64,000 bases of DNA from Mesostigma viride (GCA_009746045.1 RPFO01000297.1:44379-108378), one strand, 5' to 3'. Counted from the stretch's first letter, positions 10,189 through 20,816 are shown. Notes: a model not told the origin generated them from the sequence alone. Program-made: numbers and translations.

Positions 10189-11543
10189 ATGCCTCGTGGC
10201 AAACCGGGCGACGGCGACAAGGGCGAGGCGGGGCACCGGCTGGAGAGAGCCAGGAGCCTGGGAAGGGCAAGGAGACGCTGGTGGGAGAGGCGATCCCAGC
10301 CAGCGACGGCGATGGGGGAAAGCGACCAGGGAGCAAGAGGCGACACGAAGACTCGGTGGAGGAGGCGCGCAAGGCGCGGGCGCTGGGGGCATCTGATGCA
10401 ATAACGGTGGCGAATGGGCAACCTGCCGTGGAGAAGCGTAAGAGGGACCCCTCCGCTGACGGCAATGGTAAGAGGCCTCATGTGGATGTGCTCTCCCCTG
10501 TGCCTGCTGGACCAAGTGGTGCTGTTGTTGTGACACCCGCTGTGGTGGAGCCAGTGAAGGCGCTGCCAGGGTCGAGACCTCACATGAGTGCTGTCACTGT
10601 TATGAATGGACAAAAGCCTCTTAACCCACCACTAGCACAGGAAGCTTTGGACAAGTGGCTAGAGGACATGGAGCTTGTTGTGTTCTCCGTGGACCCCACT
10701 GTCAACCTAGTGCAAGTGTTTCACTCGTCCACGTGCAACAGGGACTCGTCAGAGCGTGTCAGGGAGAAGGCTAGGACTGCTGTCAAGGATAAGCTAACCT
10801 GGGCACAGTTCCTGGAAGGGTTGAGGGAGGAGTTCTCTGACAAGGTTCTCAACCTCACCAACTATTATAAGCATCAGTATGACACCTTTGAGATAGTGGG
10901 CCCTGTGGCAGAGGAATGGGCTAGGCTCAACCGTATCAGGGACAAGGGGGCCAAGTATGGCTTCCTGGTCACAGATAGGGCCTTGGCAGACTATTTCCTG
11001 GACCGTATGGGTTTGAGTGTGGATGGGAGGAACGGTGCCCGCATGTTTCTTAACCAGACTGATGGCTCCTTGCGTGCTCTGGAGCTTGTAATCCTCAGCA
11101 TAAGGAAGCCAGATCCTGCCTGCAAGGCTATCCAGTCCCATGGCAGCAATGCCACCTCCGCTGTGCAGGGCCAAGGTGATGTCCCCGGGTACCCAGCCCG
11201 TGATGGGGCAAGGCCCAACAAGCGTAAGCGCTTCAGGCGCCAGAGGCAGGGGGCTCAGGGTGGCAAGGGTGCAGGTTCCCAAGGAGGGGTTGGGGGCCAG
11301 CAAGCTGGTGGTCAGCAGGGTAAGGGTGGCCAAGGGCAAGGCAAGGGCCAAGCTCAAGGCAACCAGGGCAAGCAGGGTGGGCAGCCTCAGGGAGGCCAGG
11401 GGAAGCCTGGCAAGGGTGGGGCTGGGTCTGGGAAGAAGGGTGGAGCATGCTTTGTGTGTGGCAAGGAAGGTCACTGGCGTCGTGAGTGTCCTGACAGGAA
11501 GGCCAAGCCTGCTGGGGCAGGAGGCCAGTCTGGGCAGCAGTGA
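10189..11543 (+). CDS. gag of element A (capsid plus CCHC zinc knuckle)
   Basis: Gag forms the particle and packages the RNA. The start is the ATG of MPRGKPGDG, shared with B. A has one base fewer than B near 10230, so its first 14 or so codons are in a different frame from the rest. After a charged N-terminal region, a retrotransposon capsid-like segment (LTWAQFLEGLREEFSD, then YYKHQYDTFE) spans about residues 200-330. A Gly/Gln/Lys-rich linker follows, and a nucleocapsid knuckle CFVCGKEGHWRREC (C-x2-C-x4-H-x4-C). It ends in TGA, after which the same frame stays open into pol. From about residue 150 on it is almost identical to gag of B. Confidence 0.85.
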
Positions 11544-11547
11544 CTAG
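11541..11547 (+). promoter_or_regulatory. candidate leaky stop UGA-CUA-G between gag and pol
   Basis: The gag stop TGA is followed directly by CTAG, and the same frame continues open through LATSSPVNSQ into pol. UGA followed by CUA is the established type of leaky termination context used by several RNA viruses for readthrough. B keeps the same TGACTAG bases but has a 2-bp insertion just upstream that changes its frame. Confidence 0.5.
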
Positions 11548-13498
11548 CTACATCATCCCCTGTAAATAGTCAATCACCCCTTGGGGAAGGTGTGCTGGAT
11601 GTACATAAGGACGGGGGTGTGCCCCTTGTGCAGCACCAAGGGTGTAAAGATGTTGTTCTTCCACTGGATTGCAATAACAATGCTGCAGCTGAATTCCCTA
11701 TGCCTCATGCAGGTGGTGGGTCTCCAGCAGGTGCTGGCCTGGAGGGCCAAGGGACCTTGCTGGAAGGGCCTGGAGCGGTCCAGGGTGCAGCAGGCCTGAC
11801 TTGGGGCGTCAGGACGGCCTGCAGGGAAGCCCTGGAACCTCAGGAGTGGATCATGTGTCCCCACACACGGTTCAGACGTCTCGCCAGGTCAGTACTGAGA
11901 GAGTGCTGAGCTATGCTGAGGCTGGCCATAGGTTGCATCACATGTTTGGGCATTCTGGGCAGGCAGCAATGTTTGCTTGGAAGCTAGGTAGGGAGCCTTT
12001 GTGGGAGGCTTGCCAGGCTGCTGCTGAGAACTGTGGTTGCCAGGAGAATGCTGTTCACCCACCTCAGTCCCATGCTAGGGAGCCTGCTAGGGAGCGTGGC
12101 GACATCCAGATGGATATCCAGCATATCAGGGGCTTGTATATATTGGTGGGGGTGGACAGGTTCAGCAGATATAGACTGATAGACGTTCTGCCTGGTATGC
12201 AGGAGCACCACTTGTTGTTGGGTATGAAGGCCCTGATCCCAGGCTTTGGGGTGTGCAAGAGTGTGCAGGCAGACTTGCAGTTTGACTGTTTGCTCAAGCA
12301 TCAGGACCAGCTGCCTTGTAAGCTGGTAGTAGTCCCCAGGGAGAGTCATGGGCAGCAAGGGGCTGTAGAGAGATCCATACGTGAGGTGAAGACAGTGGTG
12401 CTAGCAGCAGAGTCAGTGCCACTTGTGGCATCTGCCTTAGAGAGGGCAGCCTGGTGTAAGGGGATAGAAGAGCAGCTGAACCACAGGGTTAACTATTACT
12501 TTGATGGTGTGGCTGTCTCTCCCCTGGCCCTGCAGTATAGCTTATTGCCTGAGAACGTGGTGCAGGCCAGTCTTAGGAAGGCAGATAGGTTATTTGCCCA
12601 GCTGAGACGTAAGGACAAGAACTGGAATGTGCTGAGGCCTCAGGTGGGGCTGAAGGTCAGGATGTGGAAGGAACCATCTATTCCAGGCAAGCGGGGGAAG
12701 TGGCAGGATGGGGTTGTCACTCGTGTGGAAGAAGCTAACAGATCTTGCCTGGTGGCTTTGGAAAAGGATCCAAGGCACGTGTACAGGTTGTCCTGGGCTC
12801 ATGTCAAGGAAAGAAGGCCACATGCAATCTGGCCTGCAGACGGGCCAGGCCCTCCCAGCTGGGTTGAGGAGCCAGGCCAGAGCCAGGCAGCAGCAGCTAA
12901 CAATCCTCTGGTGGTGGATGATGGTCTGTCCCTGCTGGAAGATGACGAGCAGGAGGAGGCTGCTGAAGCAACTGTCACAAGGCCAGAGGGGACGGGGCAG
13001 CCACCTAAGGCCCGGGGGCCTCTCATGGCGGACGTCATCCGAGCACTCATGCGCAGCAAACATGATCCCAAGGTATCCAAGCTCACGGGGTGGGGGTCGT
13101 GCTGGGCAGCTACAATGGAGGTAGATACCAACTCACAGGTGTCTGTCATCAGAGAAGAGGATGCTGTAGGCTTACAGATGTCCCATCCCAGTTGCCTTGC
13201 TGTGTCTGATTTCTCAGGAAAGGTGTCCATGAAGATCCTTGGGGAAGTGAGTGTGCCTATCTTAGGGGTGCCCACCACGTTCTGTGTGGTAGAGGGCTAT
13301 CAGGGGCCTGCCATTCTGGGTCAGAACTTCTTGTGCATGCCAGGGGTTACTTTGACCTCTGATGAGTTGGCACTAGAAGGCAGGCTGGCAGGGGCAGCCT
13401 CCCCCTTGAAAGATATCACTATTCCCAGGGTCTTGCAGTGGCGGTCAAGGCTGTTAGGAGTCAGCCAGCTGAGGGTCCTCAAGGTCAGGAGCCCATAG
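11544..13498 (+). CDS. pol N-terminal half of element A: integrase followed by protease
   Basis: After about 100 linker residues, the frame (shifted by a 2-bp insertion near 11785 relative to B) enters integrase. A zinc-binding region (HRLHHMFGHSG then CGC) is followed by the D,D-E core: D in IQMDIQHIRG, D in VQADLQF, and E in GQQGAVERSIREVK. A basic C-terminal domain with IPGKRGKWQDG follows. Only after it does a retropepsin-like fold appear near the end: MEVDTNSQVSVI, VSDFSGKV, then AILGQNFL. The catalytic box is DTNS instead of DTGA. No protease motif lies between gag and integrase. The ORF ends 13498, out of frame with RT. Confidence 0.85.
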
Positions 13499-13746
13499 CT
13501 GAGGACCTGTTGATCATCCCCCTTTGATCCAAGGCAGTTAGGGGTAAACAGGTACCAGATAGCTGCTCACAGTCCTATTCCCTGGCGCCAGCTAGTCGAG
13601 ATGATGCAAAGCCCCAAGATGGCTAAGGCATGGACTCTTGGCTTTGTTGCTTCTGGGCATGAGTGGATAGTTTCCAACTGTGCAGAACCTGTGGATGAGC
13701 TGCCAGAAGTTCACCAGCTGCTCAGATTGATGTTTGTCCTCAAGCT

Positions 13747-14173
13747 CTTGGAACAAACAGGGATCCACTGGAGACACAGAAAACCCACAAGTATTCTTCA
13801 AGAATTTCTCTAGGCTCTTTCTCCAGATAATGGGGCTGGACCTGAGACCTTCCAACCCTTTCAGAATTCTCAGGTACCTGGCCTTTATCTCTGCTCTCCA
13901 TACAGCAGGTACAGTCACAAAGAAAGGAGGGATATCTCTCCAAGTCTGCCTAGCCTGATCTTGGTCACCCTTGAGAAAAGCCCTCTTGAAATCAATCAGC
14001 ACAGAGCTATAGGGCACACCCTTAACCAGAAAAGACAGAAATATACACAGCAGAATCCTCCACGTGTCATGCAGCATCCCTGGAGTATAGAGCTCCTCAT
14101 CTAACAACTGGCCAGTGCCATGATATACTCGGTTACAACTGGTCTGACATGTGGCACCTGGACACCATCTACC
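13747..14173 (-). other. inverted RT-core segment inside element A
   Basis: About 427 bp of the RT domain lie in the opposite orientation to the rest of A. On the minus strand they encode YHGTGQLLDEELYTPG, VLIDFKRAFLKGD and VDPCLFQ, continuous with sense RT in B. The plus-strand RT ends at FVLKL on the left and resumes at HNGLPVFASLHGDD on the right. This destroys the RT of A. Confidence 0.85.
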
Positions 14174-14174
14174 C

Positions 14175-15122
14175 CCATGCACAATGGCCTTCCTGTCTTT
14201 GCCTCACTGCATGGTGATGACCTTCATCTCATAGGTCCACCAGACTGGGTTGAGGCTGTCTTGGCTAAGATCCAGAAGCGGTTTGAGCTGGGTAAGATAC
14301 AGCACATGGTGGAGAATGAGCCTATGGTCTTCTGTGGCATGCAGGCTACGTTGTTCCAAGCCAAGGGCTCGTGGTTCATCAGGATGGAGGGTGGTAAGGA
14401 CTACCCACAGCAGATTGTAGACGCATTGCAGGAGCCCATCACGCAGGCTAGGTGTGCTACCATCAGGGGCATGCTGGCATGGCTTGCAAGTATATGTGCC
14501 CCTGACTTGCTGGTTTTGAGTCGACTTACTGATTCCCAGCTGGTTGAGGTGGGTGCTGAGAGTGTGGTGCAGGCTGTCATGATGTCTCCCCCTCTTATAC
14601 TGGGTCCTGTGGATTTATACAAGCCCCTTGACATGGTTCTCTATGTAGACAGTTCTATGGATAATAGGAAGGTCACAGAGGTCAGGGGCAGGGCAGCAGC
14701 ATTAGTCACCCTGGAGCAAGATCACACCTCACTTGTTACCTGGTACAGTCGGTTGCAGAACAGGGTTACACCCAGCAGTGATATTGCTGAGTGCAGGGCA
14801 ATCTGTGAAGGGCTGCATTCTGCTCTTTACTTGAGGGAGCTCTTCTACCAGCTATGTCAAGTGGCTTCCTGTAGGTTGCAGCTGCACACACTGCATGGTG
14901 AGGACTGATAGCATGGGCATGGTGCAATTTGTGCACAGGCAGCTGGCCAGGAGCAGGGACCTTGACTACTTGTTGCTCAAGGAGATGTCCTACCTAGCTC
15001 ACATTGAACATGTGCCTGGTGTGGACAACCCTGCAGATGCCCTCACCAAGCTGGAGGAGAAGGCGGAGAGGCAGTACCCCCTGCTCCGTGGGCTCATGGA
15101 CCCCTTACACGGGCGGCCATAG
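14175..15122 (+). CDS. RT C-terminal part and RNase H of element A (frameshifted)
   Basis: The catalytic RT box reads ASLHGDDLHLIG (HGDD where most copia RTs have YVDD). The thumb region and a copia-type RNase H follow (VLYVDSSMD, IAECRAICEGL, RTDSMGMVQFV, and the terminal NPADALTK). A 4-bp insertion near 14893 shifts the frame before RTDSMG, so the product is split into 14175-14908 and 14895-15122. The ADALTK end and overall order identify copia-class RNase H. Non-functional because the RT core upstream is inverted. Confidence 0.8.
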
Positions 15123-16121
15123 AGACCAGGCCTTGCTTCAGCTTGGGTGTCCCCAGTGGGCTGCTTGACCAAAGTACCAAGTGGTGACTGGTGCTTACTG
15201 GTTGACAGCCGGTCCTTCAGGGTTAGGTACACCCTCCTGGACAGGAGTTGGTGTGGAATGTCACTCCTACCAGCTGAGAATAATGCCTGGCCCTCCCCAT
15301 GGGGTTCAGAAGAGTCGCCAGGACTTAAGTCGACGCCTTTGGCCTCAAACAGTTAGGCCATGCAAGGGCAACCCGAATGCTCAGTTCTTACAGGTTGCTG
15401 TATATATGTTTTCTAGTGCTTGTTTCCAACCTGTTGCTAATAAAGAACCTGGTTGTGTGACCATGTGGAACATGGTCGCCAGGGAACCACATTCTGGGTT
15501 ATATAATGCTTGAATAAAACATAATCATGTCATGTCATTCTCATGTTGTTCCCATGGTTGTACTGTTTCTCTTGTGTAAAGTTCCAGGTCACCTATAAAC
15601 CTGGAGGTTGGGGTGGGGTTCAATTCCCCAGCAGAGCCACAGCCTGGCATGAGTGATTCCTGGGCTTAACACCCAGTGAAGACATGGGCTCCCCAATAAG
15701 GCAGTATTTGTATAGGTGCTACCTGAGTCTCTTTGAGCATAAAAGGGAAAGGCTGGCCAAGGCGGGCGCCATAAGAACGGGCGCCTGTGATAACTGTGAA
15801 AGATCAGGAACTCACAATAATACGTTCTTGGCATCCTTTAATCCCAGCCATTGGACTAGGTAATGTGCCTTGACTTTAATCTAACACCAAGTTCCCAAGG
15901 AAAGGTTGGGAGCTGACCAAGGGGTCAGGGGATAACCTGGGGTGACCTCTGATTCACTGGCCAGTACACCTAGCCTGGTCCAAGGGCGTATATGTTGTTA
16001 CCCAAAAGGAGGCAGGACCCTGGGCCCTATCAGGTCTGATCAACCCCAAGGGATCGACCAAGCGGTCTGTGGCTGAGTGAGCACAAGCAAGGTTAGGCTT
16101 GTTTCAAGCTGGTCCAGCTCC
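15123..16121 (+). other. 3' non-coding region of element A
   Basis: About 1 kb separates the RNase H stop from the polypurine tract. Only the first 380 bases (to about 15503) are also present in B. No ORF with recognisable homology is seen. Confidence 0.6.
15439..15444 (+). terminator. AATAAA polyadenylation-like signal in element A
   Basis: AATAAA in TAATAAAGAACC, conserved in B (complement of about 2897-2902). A short hairpin GACCATG-TGGAA-CATGGTC follows. It lies well upstream of the LTR, so it may serve a subgenomic transcript or be incidental. Confidence 0.25.
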
Positions 16122-16139
16122 AAAAGAAGAAAGGGTTGG
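16122..16139 (+). promoter_or_regulatory. polypurine tract of element A
   Basis: AAAAGAAGAAAGGG followed by TTGG directly abuts the 3' LTR start AGTTAGC. This is the expected place for plus-strand priming. Element C has a similar tract. Confidence 0.8.
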
Positions 16140-16783
16140 AGTTAGCATTTTGGGCAACCAATATGCTAAGTGGATGCAGTTTGGAAAGACCTTTCCAACG
16201 CCGTGCTGACCGCCTGAAACAGACAAGGGACGAGAAAGATATCAAGTCCCGAAGTCCTAGCCATCCGTGGCCGACTAGGGTGCAGTCCTCTGGTATAGTG
16301 GACAGGACACGTGGCAGGCCGTGCCTGCACAGGCTTAGCCTGATTATCACGTGACTGTGGTCCACGTAGATCAGAGGAGCAGCAGCCTGTGACTGGTGGA
16401 ATACTGGAGCTGGCACAGGTCTGCAAGGATACTAGGCCTTGCAGGCTTGTGACAGGTCCTGTACTTCCTAGGTTGCAGAGTCTAGGCAAATCCAGTTCGT
16501 CCTGGCTCTGCACTGATGCCAGTGGACGTTGAGGATTTGCTTGCACGCCTGCATGTGCCTCGTCACGCCGATGGGAACGAGGAACAACGCAAAGGATATA
16601 GCTTGGTCATGGGGGATGACCAGCTATCTCGGAAAGCACGAACCGTGGGTGCCACCTTGGTCGTGGAAGTGCCCATTGTGGTCGTGGCCTGGTGAACAGA
16701 TTTAAGGTTGCTGCCTTGCAACATTGGCTAAGACGCGCTGTGAAAGACCAAGAGCTCACATACGTTGGGAGCTCTTTCTAACT
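16140..16783 (+). repeat. 3' LTR of element A
   Basis: Same 644-bp sequence as 8280-8923. One difference was seen, GCATGTGCC here against GCACGTGCC near 8693. It ends CTAACT before the CTGTG duplication. Confidence 0.9.
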
Positions 16784-16788
16784 CTGTG
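16784..16788. other. target-site duplication CTGTG, right of element A
   Basis: Matches 8275-8279. B's ORF1 sequence resumes immediately after it. Confidence 0.85.
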
Positions 16789-17873
16789 CGTGCCACCGGT
16801 GTCCCCACTCGTGGAACTGAGCGGACTTCCTCCGCGTTGTAAGGACCTAGCACACGGCTCACCGGCCTCCCGGCTGCTGTCTGCTCTACCGGCACTCCGG
16901 CAGTCTGGCCGCACTGCCACGGCGATACCACTGAAGGTTTCGGACCCACCGGCTACCACCCCCTCGCCGATCGTTGCGAGACCCCCGACCAATCTCAGCA
17001 AAATCGTGTTCCGGCTCAAATGGTATGTGTAACTCTGCTCTACGCCGAGCTGAGTATCCCTCGTTTGTGCCGTCACCCTCGTCAATCTGCTGCGACGACC
17101 GGGCTATGATGCCCGTTGGTCGGTCCACGAACTGATCGTGGAATTCTTCGTCGGTGACCTCCCGACCGGTGATTACCGTCACCGTTGGCCCAGTCGCCCC
17201 TGGCCTGCTCTGCACCGAGGCTCGGCGTGTCCAAGGTCGACCAAATGCCCGGCGGACGTGTTGTGATAACCCAGTGATCCGCGTGACCACGCGACTCCTG
17301 GATCAGAATGTTTACCAGATGCTCACAAGTTTGAGCCACCACCTCGGCCGAATCCCACGGGCTATCCGCCTCGCGCGTCTGCGCGTCCCGAATGATGTGC
17401 GACGCGTCGGTCCCCTCTCCCAGCGAGCTTGTCGCCACCCAGTGATTATACAGCCTGGTTCCACCTAAACAGATGGCCACCAGTTGGCCCAGCGTCTCTC
17501 GCGCTAAGTCAAGCGCCTGGATGGTTACGTGCCCGCCCTGGTACGCAACTTCTAAACTGTAGATCAACGAAGCAATCTCGTCTCGTATGGCAACGAGACG
17601 CTCCGTGCAGACCCTCCCTGTTTCTCCTGGCGACGTCGTCGCCCGAATCCTCATCACCACGGGGTCGTTCGCCGACGGCCCTGCTGCGTTACCGAACACA
17701 GCCACCCAACCGCCCTCCGCAAGGCCTCGCGCAACGTAGGCCGCTTGCACAAAGGTGGAAGCGTTGGATTGATGAGTATAGGGATAGAAAGCGTTCTCGC
17801 GCGCCGGCAACTCTGGTGCTGCTTCGCGCCTGGGAGACGACTCAGGTGTTTCAACCCGAGCCTCGGCCGACAT
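16789..17873 (-). pseudogene. ORF1 of element B, N-terminal part, interrupted by A
   Basis: Homologue of A's ORF1 at roughly two thirds amino-acid identity. It starts at the Met of MSAEARVE, aligned to MSNVPREQ in A. It shares STFVQAAYVARGL, QGGHVTI, QTCEHLVNIL and ITGREV. A frameshift lies near 17200. The frame VRNLQW then continues where A is broken, and a further shift leads to RPVSRVLGPY, matching A. It stops at the A insertion. The last 20 or so residues and stop lie at about 8274-8205 on the other side of A. Confidence 0.75.
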
Positions 17874-17904
17874 GAAACCCCGCAAACAGGAATGCAATAA
17901 TACG

Positions 17905-18553
17905 AGTTAGCAAACAACCAGAGCTGTGAGCTCCTGGTCTTTCACGCACACAACGGGATGAGCCAAAGTTGCAAGGCAGCAACCTTTTAACCCGTGCACC
18001 AAGCCACGACCACGGTGAGCCGGGTTCCACGTCCAATGTGGGAGCCTCGGTTCGTGCTTTCCGAGATAGCTGGTCATCCCCCATGACCAAGCTATATCCT
18101 TTGCGTTGTTCCTCGTTCCCATCGGCGTGACGAGGCACGTGCAGGCGTGCAAGCAAATCCTCAACGTCCACTGGCATCAGTGCAGAGCCAGGACGAACTG
18201 GATTTGCCTAGACTCTGCAACCTAGGAAGTACAGGACCTGTCACAAGCCTGCAAGGCCTAGTATCCTTGCAGACCTGTGCCAGCTCCAGTATTCCACCAG
18301 TCACAGGATGCTGCTCCTCTGGTCTACGTGGACCACAGTCACGTGATAGTCAGGCTAAGCCTGCGCAGGCACGGCCTGCCACGTGTCCTGTCCACTATAC
18401 CAGAGGACTGTACCCTAGTCGGCCACGGACGGCTAGGACTTCGGGACCTCATATCTTTCCCGTCCCTTGTCTGTTTCAGGCGGTCAGCACGGCGTTGGAA
18501 AGGTCTTTCCAAACTGCATCCACTTAGCATATTGGTTGCCCAAAATGCTAACT
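17905..18553 (-). repeat. 5' LTR of element B
   Basis: About 649 bp on the minus strand, starting AGTTAGCATTTTGGGC at 18553 and ending GCTAACT at 17905. It is nearly identical to A's LTR over the first 500 bases, then clearly diverged in the last 130. The flank on the right is CTAAG; no partner duplication is visible because B's other end is missing. Confidence 0.85.
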
Positions 18554-18571
18554 CTAAGCTATCTAGTCTGT

Positions 18572-19430
18572 CTATAAAATCCTAACTACACTACTCAGCA
18601 AAACGCCCCTTCCTCTTGGGGGGGGTGGCTTGCCCACAGGGGCTGGCGTGTGAGCCTGGAAAATCTTCTGCCACCGCTTCTTGTTATGCATGGCAGTCCA
18701 ATTAAGAAGAGAGAGGGAGTGGATGCGGTGTTCAAACTGAGCTGGGACCACTAGGTCGGCCAGCAACATCTGGGTGTAGTTTATGGCAGGTTTACCTAGC
18801 TTCCTGGGAATGTCCTTGGGGCCAGGCCAGGTCAAAATATGCCGCCCTTAGTAGTTGGCCAAGCCGCTGGGGGCCGGCCAGACCAAGGGCGGTGTCGACC
18901 TGGCTGGTTCGAGCAAGATGTCCTACAAATGCTATCCTACGCTGCCTAATCTTGTCAGAAATACAAGGCATACCCTGATAAAAAGACTCTAATGACCTGC
19001 GTTGGGAAAACCCTACATTCAGGACCTGTCGGAGCATCCTGTAAACCGTGCCGTCGAGCTTAGCTGCCAGTGTGTCCGTGAGTGTCCACGCCTCGGCGCC
19101 ATACGTAAGCACCGTGAGGACGATCGAGGACCTTGAAGAGCATGCGCTTGCGGTGCTCGCCCAGGCCCTTCGAGCGCCAGTAGGTGTTGAGCGAACGGAG
19201 CCTGGCCCAGGCCAGGCCGATGCGGATGTCCACATCGTCGGCGGTGTCAGGGAGCATGCTCCCCAGCAGTTTGAAGCGGTCACGGAACGGGACCTCCGTT
19301 CCGTCGAGCAGGCGCGGCAGCAGTGGGCGACTGGAGGCCCCAATCACCATCGCCTCAGTTTTGACACTAATCTCCAAACCCACCGCCCTCGCCTCCAAGC
19401 CCAGACAGTCCAGCCACTGTCGAGGTCTGA
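18572..19430 (-). pseudogene. LINE 3' fragment (RT C-terminal region)
   Basis: Two overlapping minus-strand frames join into the end of an APE-type LINE ORF2: ARAVGLEISVKTEAM and LLDGTEVPFRDRFKLLGSML, then LTYGAEAWTL, AAKLDG, FYQGMPCISDKIRQRR and HLARTSQVD. These are the same post-RT motifs as in the full-length LINE at 21499-26007 but from a diverged family. The end (18835-18572) carries GKPAINYTQMLL and AQFEHRIHSLS, shared with 36776-37003. Frameshifted and 5'-truncated. Confidence 0.75.
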
Positions 19431-20300
19431 ATGTGCTCGGGGCGCCTTTTATTTGCTAGTAACCCCGATATTCACAGTCTCCTTTCCCACACAGCGAAAT
19501 ATGGTGTTGTTCTTAGTCAGTTGCATCGTTTTTCCCGTCTGCGTTCTTATCGTGCCGATTTCGTCAAGACTCCTGTTGAGCTCTTGCATCATCAGTTGGT
19601 CAAAGACTACATGACCGAGACATTATGCTCCGTCAAGTCCGTTGTTTTTTTCATTGTCACCCACATCTGTTCGGTGCTGCCCCTGCACAAGCTCTACAAT
19701 ATTATTAAACAGGTCGTGGACCGGCGTACTGAGTATCTCCGATCGAGCATCTGAACCCTGTGATGCCAGATCTCCTTTGCGGCCGTTCCGAGCTAGGCAC
19801 TGGATTCGTTGTCCACACCGTCGCGTCGCTATGTAGTAACATGAAGTTTTCTGGCATACGTGGGCATTTGGTTCCCGCCGCACATTTGACGGAAAGTGAC
19901 GTCCTCCGGATTTTCGCCTTTGCACTGTGTGCAGTTCTTGGACCGGCTTGGCCGAAACATGGCATGGCTATCGTAATGACTGACTAGCTAGACCTTTTCA
20001 GTGGTTTTCCATTTGCGGGTATTCCCTCGTATATGGTGGGAGAGCGATCGCAGCAAGGGTGCTCACCACTATGTATATACTCCCGGCCATGCAGTTAGGC
20101 TCGAAACGCACGCTCTGATCAAGCAAGCTGTTTCCGGCCCCACCGTCTAGGTCACCTAGTCGCTCTTCACGCATGCCAGCCATAATTTCAATGAACAAGG
20201 CTACACATTTCCATCTCCATTCACATTCATCATCCTGAACGACTCGAAAACACGGAAAAGATAATGGCAGGCTCGAGCTACCATGGTCCGGATTCTCCCG
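19431..20300. other. non-coding stretch, nothing recognised
   Basis: Short ORFs occur on both strands but none shows motifs, start context or conserved partner elsewhere in the window. The base composition is near the local average. Confidence 0.4.
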
Positions 20301-20816
20301 ATTTCTGACCTGCGCTGGTTGTCTCCTTGATACAGATCAGCTGCTGGCTGATCTCATGGTCCTAACTCAGTTTGAACACCGAGTTTCCTCCCTGTAGATA
20401 GGATTTTTGTAGATTAGCTTAGAGTTAGCTTAGTTAGGCTTCGCTCACCCCCACCCATCAGCAATGGAATATGTGCTACATGATCTCCCAACGGAGTCAT
20501 GTTATTTTTTAATTTATTTTAATTTTTTAATGTCCTCCCTAGCTCTCTCTAGCTTGGACTGCCATGCAGGACAAGAAGAGATGGCAGACCATTGTCCGGG
20601 CCCACACGCCAGCCCCTGCGGGCAAGCCCCCCCCCCCCGCCCCCAGGAGGAAGTGGCGCTTCGCTGAGTAGAGTAGCTAGGATTTAGGTAGATTAGATTA
20701 GAGTTCTAGCCTAGTTACTTTTCGCGGCTCCGCTCACCCCCACCCACCAGCAATGGAATACGTGCTACATGATCTCCCAACGGAGTCATGTTATAATTTA
20801 ATAAATTAATTAAGGG
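20301..20816 (+). repeat. two tandem LINE 3' tails
   Basis: Two partial LINE 3' ends lie head to tail. The first (20301-20533) shares CGATTTCTG and GGTTGTCTCCTTGATA with 36674-36719, and ends GGAATATGTGCTACATGATC then an AT-rich tail. The second (about 20545-20816) starts in the last codons (matching the HTPAPVGKPP region), and repeats the same 3' UTR with GTGCTACATGATCTCCCAAC and a TTAATAAATTAATTAA tail. Both are dead 5'-truncated insertions. Confidence 0.65.

Larger units (their letters stand above)
8280..16783 (+). mobile_element. complete copia-class LTR retrotransposon A inserted in B
   Basis: This 8504-bp element has 644-bp direct LTRs at 8280-8923 and 16140-16783 that differ at one base as far as I can compare. 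A polypurine tract abuts the 3' LTR, and a CTGTG target duplication lies at 8275-8279 and 16784-16788. The order is LTR, ORF1, gag, integrase, protease, RT (core inverted), RNase H, about 1 kb of non-coding sequence, polypurine tract, LTR. Near-identical LTRs mean a recent insertion, yet gag, pol and RNase H carry 1-4 bp indels absent from B. A was therefore either mobilised in trans or suffers from sequence errors. Confidence 0.9.
2836..18553 (-). mobile_element. copia-class LTR retrotransposon B, split by element A
   Basis: B reads right to left: 5' LTR (17905-18553), leader, ORF1 (17873 to 16789), then an interruption by element A (8280-16783 plus one CTGTG duplicate), then the ORF1 tail (about 8274-8205), gag, integrase-protease, RT and RNase H, ending at about 2836. 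The two halves belong together because the protein fragment before A breaks in the segment aligned to ELE of A's ORF1, and the tail EEAAPG...SASA followed by gag resumes on the other side. No 3' LTR is present in the window, so B is truncated or interrupted near 2836. Private indels break gag (about 7575 and 6815), the gag-pol junction (about 6445) and RT-RNase H (about 3825). Confidence 0.85.

Noticed and set aside
10794-11474. Long open frame antisense to gag of element A (and its mirror 6863-7543)
   Set aside because: Exact complement of the Gly/Gln/Lys-rich gag coding sequence; composition keeps the antisense open. No motifs of its own.
16140-18553. A 2.4-kb DNA transposon with 650-bp terminal inverted repeats
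   Set aside because: The inverted repeats are A's 3' LTR and B's 5' LTR in opposite orientation. The target duplication around A and resumption of B at 8279 explain the structure better.
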